Assembly (NCBI GenBank): GCA_025934335.1
Contig: JAICYG010000040.1
Span: 1-18,900 of the forward strand
DNA: 18,900 nucleotides
Direction of reading: 5' to 3'
Source: Thermoleophilia bacterium
GTDB taxonomy: Bacteria > Actinomycetota > Thermoleophilia > Gaiellales > Gaiellaceae
The position numbers and the translations under genes were made by a program. Positions 13,204 through 18,900 of this stretch are shown one piece after another. Under the pieces are notes generated by a model. It searched no databases. It saw nothing but the letters and a program-made list of their open reading frames with translations, and was not told the origin of the DNA. How positions within the stretch are numbered: the first letter of the stretch is position 1; each line of letters opens with the position of its first letter.

Positions 13204-14303
13204 CTCGAGTCGTGGTCGCGGGCACGTTCGCCGCCGACTACAGCCGGAACAGGATCGTGCTCGGCCTGCTTCGCGATCTCGGCTTCGAGGTCGAGATCAT
13301 CCACTTCGACCTCTGGGGTGACGAGCGACCGGCGCTTCTCTCGCGCCGCAAGCTGCCGCTCGTGACGCGTGCGATCGGGGTCTACGCGCGCCTCGCGTGG
13401 CGGGTGTTGCGAACCCGGAAGCCGAGCTTCTTCTTCGTCCTCTATCCCGGCCACCTCGACGTTCGGCTCGTGTCGCTGATCGCGCGCATCCGCCGGCTCC
13501 CGACCGTGTACGACCACTTCATCTCGCTCGAGGAAACGGTCGTCGGCGACCGTGGCTTGCGTGGCGAGAAGTCGGCCACGGGCCGCCTGCTCGAGCGCAT
13601 CGATCGCGGCGCGTGCCGTGCGGCAGATCTCGTCCTGGCCGACACGCCCGCCGATGCCGACTACTTCGCGACGCGCGCCGGCATCGAACGGGCCCGGATC
13701 CGTGTCCTGTGGGTGGGCGCGCAGGACGACCTGTTCGAGCCGGTCGCCGAGAGACCCGAACACGGCCTCGTGTTCTTCCACGGCACCTACATCCCGCTTC
13801 ACGGCATCGAGACGATCGTTCGGGCGGCGAAGCTGCTCGAAGCAGATGACGGCATTCGCTTCCGCCTGCTCGGCAGCGGGCAGGAGCGACCCGCGATCGA
13901 CAGGCTGGCGCGAAGCCTGAGAGCGGAGAATCTCGAGTTCGCTGCTCCGGTGCCGGTCGAGCGCCTCGCCGGCGAGATCGCCCGGGCGGAGCTCTGCCTC
14001 GGCATTTTCGGCACCACGGCGAAGGCGCTTCGCGTCGTCCCGAACAAGGTCTTCGAGTACCTCTCGGTCGGCCGCCCCGTCCTCACGGCCGATACCCCGG
14101 CGATCCGCTCCGCCTTCCCGACCGAGGTCGCGGTCGTCCCCCCCGGCGACCCCGAAGCGCTCGCGGCGGCCGTTCGCCGCCTCCTCCGCGACCCCGCCGA
14201 GCTGGCGCGGCTCGCCGCGGCGGGACGGGCCCGCTTCCAGCGCGACTACAGCCGACCCGCGCTCGGCCGCCTCCTCGCCGCCGACCTCGCAGAGCTGATC
14301 TAG
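13200..14303 (+). CDS. GT4-like (GT-B fold) glycosyltransferase
   Basis: A 367-aa cytoplasmic or membrane-associated glycosyltransferase. The N-terminal half carries VVVAGTFAADYSRNRIVLGLL, a Rossmann-like start. The C-terminal half has the family features FFHGTYIPLHGIETIVRAAKLL, then RFRLLGSGQERPAI, and PNKVFEYLSVGRPVLTAD, which matches the donor-binding E(x7)E region. I chose the TTG at 13200 because it overlaps the previous stop and AAGGA lies 6 bases upstream; GTG 13212 is an alternative. The sugar and acceptor cannot be told from sequence. Last gene of the glycosyltransferase run, with a possible terminator hairpin right after it. Confidence 0.85.
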   Translation: MTRVVVAGTFAADYSRNRIVLGLLRDLGFEVEIIHFDLWGDERPALLSRRKLPLVTRAIGVYARLAWRVLRTRKPSFFFVLYPGHLDVRLVSLIARIRRLPTVYDHFISLEETVVGDRGLRGEKSATGRLLERIDRGACRAADLVLADTPADADYFATRAGIERARIRVLWVGAQDDLFEPVAERPEHGLVFFHGTYIPLHGIETIVRAAKLLEADDGIRFRLLGSGQERPAIDRLARSLRAENLEFAAPVPVERLAGEIARAELCLGIFGTTAKALRVVPNKVFEYLSVGRPVLTADTPAIRSAFPTEVAVVPPGDPEALAAAVRRLLRDPAELARLAAAGRARFQRDYSRPALGRLLAADLAELI

Positions 14304-14307
14304 AGGC

Positions 14308-14325
14308 CAGCGCCGGGCCGCGCTG
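14308..14325 (+). terminator. Possible terminator hairpin after the glycosyltransferase run
   Basis: CAGCGC (14308-14313) pairs perfectly with GCGCTG (14320-14325) around a 6-base loop, five bases after the GT4-like stop. There is no T tract, so it could be a weak or factor-dependent terminator, or chance in GC-rich DNA. Confidence 0.25.
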
Positions 14326-14384
14326 ACGACGAGGCCGGTGCGGATGTCGCCGCGGCAACGCGACGGAGTTGGAACACTCCCGCG

Positions 14385-15044
14385 GTGGATCCCTGGGCCG
14401 CCGCCGACCTGGAGGAGCTCGCCCGTCGCGACGACGAGCTGGCCGTCGGCGCGGCACGCCTCCGCGAGCTTGACGAGCAGGTCGGGTCGCTCCGGTCGCG
14501 TGCCGAGGCGCTCGACACGTTCTTCGCGACGTACCGGGAAGAGGAATCGAGACGGCACGAGGCGGTCACGGCAGCCGAGACTGAGCTGACACGGCGCCGC
14601 GCCGAGCTTGCCGCCGTGGAGCGCGAGCTTACGGCGGCCCGCGACACGGAGGCGCGAGAGCGGGCCGAGCGGGCCAGGCAACGCGCACGTGACCACGTGA
14701 CGGTGGCGGAGTCGATGCTCGAACGCGCCCGGTCCGACGGCGACGAGCTCGAGCGCGACGCATCGACGAACTCGCAGGAGATTCCCGAGCTCGAGGCGCG
14801 GGCACGCGCCGTCGCCGCGCAGGTCGACGTCGTCCCGCCCACCCCGACCGGAGTGCGCGAGCTCGTCGACTGGGCGTCGCGCGCGCACGCGGCGCTCTTC
14901 GTCGCGGTGGGGCAGCTCGACGCGGAGCGCGACCGCGTGATCCGCGAGGCCAACGAGCTCGCAACGATGCTGCTCGGCGAGCCGACGTACGGCTCCACCG
15001 TCTCGCAGCTAGCGCAGCGCGTCCTCCCACTCGCCCGCGAGTAG
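14385..15044 (+). CDS. Coiled-coil protein of unknown function
   Basis: A 219-aa soluble protein dominated by charged heptad-like sequence from about residue 5 to 140, rich in Ala, Arg and Glu (for example LTRRRAELAAVERELTAARD), so a long coiled coil is expected. A Pro-rich break (VVPPTPTGVREL, about 148-160) separates a C-terminal helical domain. No signal peptide, membrane segment or known enzyme motif is visible. The start is GTG 14385 with no clear ribosome site. The 3' end overlaps the Nudix gene on the opposite strand by 36 bases, a tail-to-tail overlap. It could be a scaffold or a partner of the glycosyltransferases, but position is the only hint. Base use is coding-like throughout. 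Confidence 0.7.
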   Translation: MDPWAAADLEELARRDDELAVGAARLRELDEQVGSLRSRAEALDTFFATYREEESRRHEAVTAAETELTRRRAELAAVERELTAARDTEARERAERARQRARDHVTVAESMLERARSDGDELERDASTNSQEIPELEARARAVAAQVDVVPPTPTGVRELVDWASRAHAALFVAVGQLDAERDRVIREANELATMLLGEPTYGSTVSQLAQRVLPLARE

Positions 15045-15551
15045 CCGCGGCACGAGATCGTCGAGCAGCCGCAGCGTCATCCCCCAGAGCACGCGGTCGC
15101 CGACGGGGATGCCGTCGACGAGCAGGCCCTCCGGCCAGCGCGCGCTCGTGAAGAGGCGCTCGCGGCGGAGTTCCGGGTCCCACAGCTCACGGACGCTCGG
15201 CGTCAGCACCTCGACCACCTCGGCCGGGCTCGGCCGCCACGCGAGGCCGGCTGGGACGCGGCCGAGGAAGGCGTGCACGTCGATGTTCGTCGGCCCGCTG
15301 CGCACCGGCGGGAGCTCCGCGACGACGCTGACGAGCGCCGGCGCGAGCCCGATCTCCTCCTCGGCCTCGCGCAGGGCGGTCGCCACGAGGCTCTCGTCGC
15401 GCGGCTCGACGCGCCCGCCGGGAAACGCGAGCTGCCCGCCGTGGTGCCCGCGATCGGTGCGCACGATCAGCACGAGTCGCAGCTCGCCGTGCAGGTCGCG
15501 GAAGACGGGCGCGAGCACCGCGGCGGTGCCCTCAGTCCTGGACGTCGGCAC
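15009..15551 (-). CDS. Nudix hydrolase, CoA-pyrophosphatase-like
   Basis: A 180-aa hydrolase of nucleoside-diphosphate-linked substrates. The Nudix box runs about 45-69 (GGRVEPRD...REAEEEIGL) with the REAEEEIG metal-binding core intact. The segment before it, RTDRGHHGGQLAFPGG, resembles the extra motif of coenzyme A pyrophosphatases (NudL type), which split CoA to phosphopantetheine and 3',5'-ADP. Substrate is inferred from that motif only. The GTG start at 15551 lies inside the 3' end of the proline racemase-family gene (20-base overlap), implying translational coupling. The 3' end overlaps the coiled-coil gene tail to tail. Length is normal for the family. Confidence 0.87.
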   Translation of the reverse strand: MPTSRTEGTAAVLAPVFRDLHGELRLVLIVRTDRGHHGGQLAFPGGRVEPRDESLVATALREAEEEIGLAPALVSVVAELPPVRSGPTNIDVHAFLGRVPAGLAWRPSPAEVVEVLTPSVRELWDPELRRERLFTSARWPEGLLVDGIPVGDRVLWGMTLRLLDDLVPRLLAGEWEDALR

Positions 15552-16524
15552 CCGGCCAGGTGTCGCCGAGGAGGTAGCCCTCGGGGAAGGGGTCGCGGTC
15601 GTCGACGTACCACTCGATCCGCCCGGTCACGAATGCGCTGCCGCGGATCGCGGGGACGATCCCGTCCTCCGTCTCGCTCACGATCCGCCCCTCGAAGACG
15701 GAGCCGACCGGCGAGGCGTGGGACATCGTTTCGCCGACCTTCATCAGGCCGCGGGCATGCAGCGTCGCCATGCGCGCCGAGAGGCCGGTGCCGGTGGCGG
15801 AGCGGTCGAGCCGTCCCGGGGAGATCACGACGGCGTTCCGCGAGACCGCCCCCACGCCCCGCCAGGGCTCCGCGAGCTGGACGATCGAGACGTCGCGCGT
15901 CAGCTGCTCGCGCGCCGCGAGGCGTATCGCCTCGCCGGCGACACAGAGATCGCGCGCCTCGTGTGGCTCGAGGCGGAAGCCGAGCGCGGCCGCGTCGGCG
16001 ATCGCGTACCACATGCCGCCGAATGCGACGTCGACCGTCAGCCTCCCGAAGCCGTCGACTTCGAGCGGTGCGTCGAGCAGCGTCGCCCGCGCGGGGACGT
16101 TGACGATCTCGACGCTCTCGACGCGGCCGGCCCTGCAGCCGCACCTGGCCTCGACGACCCCCGCCGGCGCCTCGAGCCGCACGATCGTCTCGGGCTCGCG
16201 CAACTCGACGAGACCGGTCTCGAGCAGCACCGTCGCGACGCAGATCGTGTTCGACCCGGACATGAGCGGATATTCCGTCGGCTCCATGATCACGTAGCCG
16301 AACGCGCAGTCCGGACGCGTCGCGGGCACGATCAGGTTGGCGTGCACCGCGACGGAGCCTCGCGGCTCGCGCAGCAGGAACCGGCGCAACCGGTCGTCTG
16401 CGCGCAGGCTCTCCATCTGCTCACGCACCGTCCTGCCGGGCGGCGGGTCGACGCCGGCGACCACGACGTTCCCTACCTCGCCGCCGGCATGACAGCCGAC
16501 GACGGTGATCGTGCGGCGACCCAT
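15532..16524 (-). CDS. Proline racemase superfamily enzyme, Ser/Thr active-site variant
   Basis: A 330-aa cytoplasmic enzyme of the proline racemase / hydroxyproline epimerase / trans-3-hydroxyproline dehydratase superfamily, recognisable from HAGGEVGNVVVAG, the MSGSNTIC segment and DRSATGTG. In true racemases and epimerases two cysteines act as acid and base (MCGH and DRSPCGTG). Here the first position is Ser89 and the second Thr244. Thr at the second site is known in dehydratase members and Ser at the first in some epimerases, but having both makes the reaction hard to predict. The ATG at 16524 has AGGA about 7 bases upstream. It leads a two-gene unit with the Nudix hydrolase. A hairpin with a T-rich tail on this strand sits just upstream and may attenuate transcription. 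Confidence 0.88.
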   Translation of the reverse strand: MGRRTITVVGCHAGGEVGNVVVAGVDPPPGRTVREQMESLRADDRLRRFLLREPRGSVAVHANLIVPATRPDCAFGYVIMEPTEYPLMSGSNTICVATVLLETGLVELREPETIVRLEAPAGVVEARCGCRAGRVESVEIVNVPARATLLDAPLEVDGFGRLTVDVAFGGMWYAIADAAALGFRLEPHEARDLCVAGEAIRLAAREQLTRDVSIVQLAEPWRGVGAVSRNAVVISPGRLDRSATGTGLSARMATLHARGLMKVGETMSHASPVGSVFEGRIVSETEDGIVPAIRGSAFVTGRIEWYVDDRDPFPEGYLLGDTWPGADVQD

Positions 16525-16780
16525 GCGGCGATCCTAGAAAAGAAGGCGCGCAGGTCGGCCGAGCCGTAGAACGGGGGCCACAGGAGACGGGCTACGGCTT
16601 CCCGACCCCGACCAGCCGTTGCCGGCCTGCGCGCGCTTCTGCACTCTGCCGAAGCGGCGCTGCGAACGCACTAGCCCAACCGGTGGTTCCCCTTAACCTT
16701 TTCGAGGTTTCCGGCGTCGAAGTCGTCAATAACGTCCTGTTCAGGGAACTGTCCAGTGGGACACGAGGGGAGAGAGGGAG
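16525..16780. other. Gene-free stretch with nested hairpin
   Basis: No convincing coding frame was found here. It holds the nested inverted repeat described separately (16541-16640), the likely leader of the racemase gene (left) and of the small plus-strand ORF (right). Near 16750-16763 there is a small inverted repeat, TGTCC-AGTG-GGACA. I saw no tRNA cloverleaf. Confidence 0.5.
16541..16640. ncRNA. Long nested hairpin, possible structured RNA or attenuator
   Basis: An arm at 16541-16559 pairs with 16621-16640 over about 18 pairs with one bulge. Inside, AGCCGTAG (16562-16569) pairs perfectly with CTACGGCT (16592-16599). One outer pair is G-U if read from the plus strand but a C-A mismatch from the minus strand, which favours a plus-strand RNA. 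In contrast, on the minus strand the stem is followed by a T-rich TTCTTTTCT tail, as in an intrinsic terminator, about 20 bases before the racemase ATG. I do not recognise it as a known RNA family. Confidence 0.45.
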
Positions 16781-17020
16781 ATGACTGCCAGCGCAGCGGA
16801 GGGGTTGCCTGCGGGCGCGCTACCCGGCGAGCGCGACGAGGACGTACGCCACGAGGGTCCAGACGGCCACACCCCAGAGGAGGTAGGCGAGCCCGAGAGA
16901 CTGCACCGCGCGGGGGCCCGAAACCGGGATCATGCCGCGACCATCCTCTTCTGCCTCGCGACGGTGCAGGTCACGTGGCTCGCAGCGCTCATGTACGGGG
17001 CGTACTTGCTCGTGCGTTAG
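16781..17020 (+). CDS. Small hypothetical protein with C-terminal membrane helix
   Basis: A 79-aa ORF with a purine-rich ribosome site (AGGGGAG 8 bases before the ATG). The first 50 residues are charged and look unstructured; the last about 25 (ILFCLATVQVTWLAALMYGAYLL) form a convincing membrane helix. Third-position GC is high in the helix part but lower in the charged part, where a minus-strand ORF (16820-16933) has better coding character. Either this gene is real as drawn, or only part of the frame is coding. The stop region carries a tandem 8-base repeat (TGCGTTAG twice, 17013-17028). No family recognised. Confidence 0.45.
   Translation: MTASAAEGLPAGALPGERDEDVRHEGPDGHTPEEVGEPERLHRAGARNRDHAATILFCLATVQVTWLAALMYGAYLLVR
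16820..16933 (-). CDS. Tiny membrane ORF, 37 aa, opposite the small plus-strand ORF
   Basis: Reads from ATG 16933 to a TAG ending at 16820. It encodes a short Pro/Gly start, then a single hydrophobic helix rich in Leu, Val, Ala and Trp (LGLAYLLWGVAVWTLVAYVL). Nearly every codon ends in G or C, more than in the opposing frame, and AGAGGA lies about 10 bases upstream. It resembles small single-helix membrane proteins in general, but I recognise no family. It overlaps 16781-17020 on the other strand, so at most one is likely to be fully right over this stretch. Confidence 0.3.
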   Translation of the reverse strand: MIPVSGPRAVQSLGLAYLLWGVAVWTLVAYVLVALAG

Positions 17021-17041
17021 TGCGTTAGAGCGTCACTCGCG

Positions 17042-17059
17042 CGTCGGGCGACGCCGACG
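17042..17059. terminator. Possible bidirectional terminator hairpin
   Basis: CGTCGG (17042-17047) pairs with CCGACG (17054-17059) around a 6-base loop, in the 43-base gap between two converging genes (stops at 17020 and 17064). There is no T tract. The position is right for a terminator but the evidence is modest. Confidence 0.3.
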
Positions 17060-17063
17060 AACA

Positions 17064-17417
17064 TCACAGGACGTGCACCAAGAACCGTTGCGGGTGCTTG
17101 TCCGGCGGCAGGACGCGGAGCACGAGCCATCCCCGGCGATGGGGACGAACGACGAAGTGGTAGCGACCGTCATGGTCCGTGCGCGTGGCCGTCACCACGT
17201 AGCGGCGGCCGCCGTCCCAGCGCCCCTCGACGACGACGCGGCCCACCGCGCGGCCCACGTGCCCCGGCCGGGAGCCCGTCCGTCCGGTAACGGTGAGCGT
17301 GTCGCCTGCGTGGAGCGTCGTGACGGGCGAGCCGTAAGCGAAGGCCGGAACAGCGAGCGCCGCGGCCGCCGTCAGCACCGCTGCGAGCGAGGCAGTCCTC
17401 CTGGAGAGCGGCCGCAT
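17064..17417 (-). CDS. Small secreted protein with Ig-like beta domain
   Basis: A 117-aa exported protein. The N-terminus has Arg residues, a hydrophobic Ala/Leu/Val core and VPAFA before Tyr28, a good Sec signal peptide with cleavage expected after Ala27. The mature part (about 90 aa) alternates beta strands: GDTLTVTGR, then GRVVVEGRW, YVVTATRTDHDGRYHFVVRP, and GWLVLRVLP. This looks like a single Ig-like or carboxypeptidase-regulatory-like fold of the kind found in cell-surface proteins. No Cys, lipobox or sortase signal is seen. The start is ATG 17417. It lies downstream of a LuxR-type regulator on the same strand with a 58-base gap. Function unknown. Confidence 0.7.
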   Translation of the reverse strand: MRPLSRRTASLAAVLTAAAALAVPAFAYGSPVTTLHAGDTLTVTGRTGSRPGHVGRAVGRVVVEGRWDGGRRYVVTATRTDHDGRYHFVVRPHRRGWLVLRVLPPDKHPQRFLVHVL

Positions 17418-17475
17418 GACGAGCTACCTTAGGGCAACCCGGCGCATTTTCCTAGTTCAGATTCGTAAACGGGGT

Positions 17476-18183
17476 TCAGGCGCCGGCGCGGCCGACCGCG
17501 GCGGAGCGCGTGAACAGCTCGATCGCCTCCGAACGGCTCTCGACACCGAGCTTTCGCACGGCGCTCGCGATGTGCACCCGCACGGCGGTCGGCGAAAGCG
17601 TCAGCTGCTCCGCCACGGCACGGGTCGACATTCCGCCGGCGATCAGGTCGAGAACCTCCCACTCCCGGCTGGTCAGCCGCGAGCCCGGTCCGACGATCGA
17701 CCGCCGCCGCGGCTCGCTCGTACGCAGGCGGCGCACGATGCGATGCGTCAGCTGCCGCGGCAGCGCGAAGGTCCCGCGATGAACGTCCATGAGCGTGTTC
17801 GGCAGCCAGCCGAGCACCGCCGTCTTGAGGAGGTAGCCGGACACGCCGACCTCGAGCGCCTCGAGCAGCTCCTCGTCGCTGTCGCGGCTCGTCAGGATCA
17901 CGACGCGCGTGTCGGGGAGCCGTGACGTCACCTCCCACGCGGCGGCGAGGCCGCCGCCCGGCATCCCCGTTTCGATCAGGCAGATGTCCGGCGCCTCGGC
18001 GACTGCCCCGGCCACGGTCCCGGCCGCGTCCGACGCCGTCGCGCACACCTCGAAGCGGCCGTCGCACTCGAGCACTCGCGCAACGGCGTCGCGCGCGATG
18101 TCGCCGGGATCGGCGACGAGGACGCGCACGAGCGGCGCATGCCGCGCGTCCAAGCCCTGCCGTTCGTCCCTGCCCGTCGCCAT
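17476..18183 (-). CDS. NarL/LuxR-family response regulator with Glu in place of the phospho-acceptor Asp
   Basis: A 235-aa transcription regulator. The receiver domain spans about 19-135 and the LuxR-type helix-turn-helix about 168-228 (LTSREWEVLDLIAGGMSTRAVAEQL). In the receiver, the acceptor position (usually LLDxxMPG) reads LIETGMPG, with Glu71 instead of Asp. The conserved Thr98 and Lys120 are kept. The usual acidic pair near the N-terminus is reduced (VADPGD). Glu can mimic a phosphorylated Asp, so it may be permanently active or controlled some other way. The ATG at 18183 has a GAGAGG site upstream; longer upstream codons are Arg-rich and look non-coding. It diverges from a paralogous regulator starting at 18318, with 134 bases between them. 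Confidence 0.85.
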   Translation of the reverse strand: MATGRDERQGLDARHAPLVRVLVADPGDIARDAVARVLECDGRFEVCATASDAAGTVAGAVAEAPDICLIETGMPGGGLAAAWEVTSRLPDTRVVILTSRDSDEELLEALEVGVSGYLLKTAVLGWLPNTLMDVHRGTFALPRQLTHRIVRRLRTSEPRRRSIVGPGSRLTSREWEVLDLIAGGMSTRAVAEQLTLSPTAVRVHIASAVRKLGVESRSEAIELFTRSAAVGRAGA

Positions 18184-18317
18184 GTCCCGCCTCTCGCGGA
18201 TCCTGGCGCAGCGCGACACGCGCGGCCAGCGACGAACGTCCAGCCCGCCCACCCGGTTCGGTGTGGATCCCCCGGTCGAGTGACTGCCCTCGCCCCCGGC
18301 TTTCCGATGCATGCGGC

Positions 18318-18900
18318 ATGGCGTCGACCTCTCCCACGGTCCGGCCCCTCTTCGGCGATGGGCGCGAGAACGCACCTGCGCGGGTCGTGATCGCCCTCGC
18401 CGACCTTGCGTTCAGGACGCAGGTCGAGGAGGCGTGCCACGCCGCGGACGGGATCGACGTCGTCGCGTCGGTCTCGACGTCGGCGGCGCTCGTCCGCGTC
18501 GCGACGGCTGTCGCGCCAGACGTGTGCCTCGTCGACCGCGACATGCCGGAGGCGGCCGGCGCGACCTGGGAGACGCGAACCCGGCTGCCGCTGACGAAGA
18601 TCGTGCTGATCGGCGACGGCTCGTCGGACGAGGAGCTCTTCGCCGCGTTGCGGACGGGTGTCGAAGGCTTTCTCTTCAAGGACATGAACGTCGACCGTCT
18701 TCCCCCCGCCCTGCTCGACGTCTGTCGCGGCCACGCCGCGTTGCCGCGCAATCTCGCCGCGCGCGTGATGACGGCGATGCGCGAATCGGCACCGACGTGG
18801 CGCTCGGTGACGCCGAAGCCGGGCATCCGGCTGACGACACGCGAGTGGGAAGTGCTCGAGCTGCTGGAACAGGGCCTGTCGACCCAGGAGATCGCCGACC
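18318..18900 (+). CDS. NarL/LuxR-family response regulator, truncated by the window end
   Basis: At least 194 aa, cut at the right edge inside the LuxR helix-turn-helix (LTTREWEVLELLEQGLSTQEIAD). The receiver domain keeps the acceptor Asp73 (CLVDRDMPE) and Lys121, but the conserved Thr/Ser after strand 4 appears replaced (VLIGDG, Gly99), and the N-terminal acidic pair is reduced to a single Asp (IALADL). It is clearly a paralogue of the divergent regulator at 17476-18183, sharing SDEEL, ALPR and REWEVL segments. The ATG at 18318 is the first in-frame start. No sensor kinase is visible in the window, so the signal is unknown. Confidence 0.82.
   Translation, partial: MASTSPTVRPLFGDGRENAPARVVIALADLAFRTQVEEACHAADGIDVVASVSTSAALVRVATAVAPDVCLVDRDMPEAAGATWETRTRLPLTKIVLIGDGSSDEELFAALRTGVEGFLFKDMNVDRLPPALLDVCRGHAALPRNLAARVMTAMRESAPTWRSVTPKPGIRLTTREWEVLELLEQGLSTQEIAD

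Noticed and set aside
13080..14888. A 602-codon open frame on the minus strand across the GT4-like and coiled-coil genes
   Set aside because: No recognisable motif and a charged, repetitive composition; the plus strand has clear glycosyltransferase motifs and coupled starts.
16641..16780. tRNA-like bases (AACCGGTGGTTCCCC) before the small ORF
   Set aside because: No acceptor stem, anticodon arm or standard T-loop could be assembled.
1..18900. CRISPR array, insertion sequence, attachment site or rRNA genes
   Set aside because: No regularly spaced repeats, transposase motifs, terminal inverted repeats with target duplications, or rRNA-like stretches were seen.

Overview
The window is very GC-rich, with G or C at most third codon positions. 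It combines a type IV pilus locus with LuxR-type regulators and actinobacterial-style GTG/TTG starts. I infer an uncultured actinobacterium, most likely of the Thermoleophilia (Gaiella/Solirubrobacter) type; a marker-gene search would be needed to confirm this. Bases 1 to about 110 are runs of G and C that look like a low-quality contig edge.

Layout. (1) 123-4645, minus strand: a pilus block read pilT, pilD, pilB, a small unknown gene, then a major-type pilin. (2) 4833-5435, plus strand: a stand-alone HD-GYP domain protein (cyclic-di-GMP phosphodiesterase family), divergent from pilT. (3) 5494-9360, minus strand: two very large minor-pilin-like proteins. One is a prepilin fused to Ig-like repeats; the other is a PilX-like protein with a large beta-rich body. 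A PilW-like prepilin (9482-10135, plus) diverges from them. (4) 10190-14303, plus strand: a membrane GT-C-like glycosyltransferase, a GT2 (dolichol-phosphate-mannose-synthase-like) enzyme and a GT4-like enzyme, followed by a coiled-coil protein (14385-15044). (5) 15009-16524, minus strand: a proline racemase superfamily enzyme with Ser and Thr at the two catalytic Cys positions, overlapped by a Nudix hydrolase. (6) 16525-17417: a gene-poor stretch with a nested hairpin, tiny membrane ORFs and a small secreted protein. (7) 17476-18900: two divergent LuxR-type response regulators, the second cut by the window end.

How the parts fit. PilD processes the prepilins, PilB powers extension and PilT retraction. 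The Ig-like giant pilin and the PilX-like protein are good candidates for a tip or adhesin complex. The HD-GYP protein could tune cyclic-di-GMP locally. The glycosyltransferases could build a surface glycan or decorate the Ser/Thr-rich pilins (inference only). PilC and PilM/N/O are not in the window and may lie beyond the left edge.

The most interesting signal is regulatory. A CCCC-(3 to 6 nt)-GGGG palindrome with a central GA occurs in each of the four intergenic regions around pilus genes. It is accompanied by conserved flanking blocks and by a CTGCCGATAG box just upstream of two start codons, one of them with a FliA/WhiG-like TAAA element. This suggests a dedicated pilus regulon.
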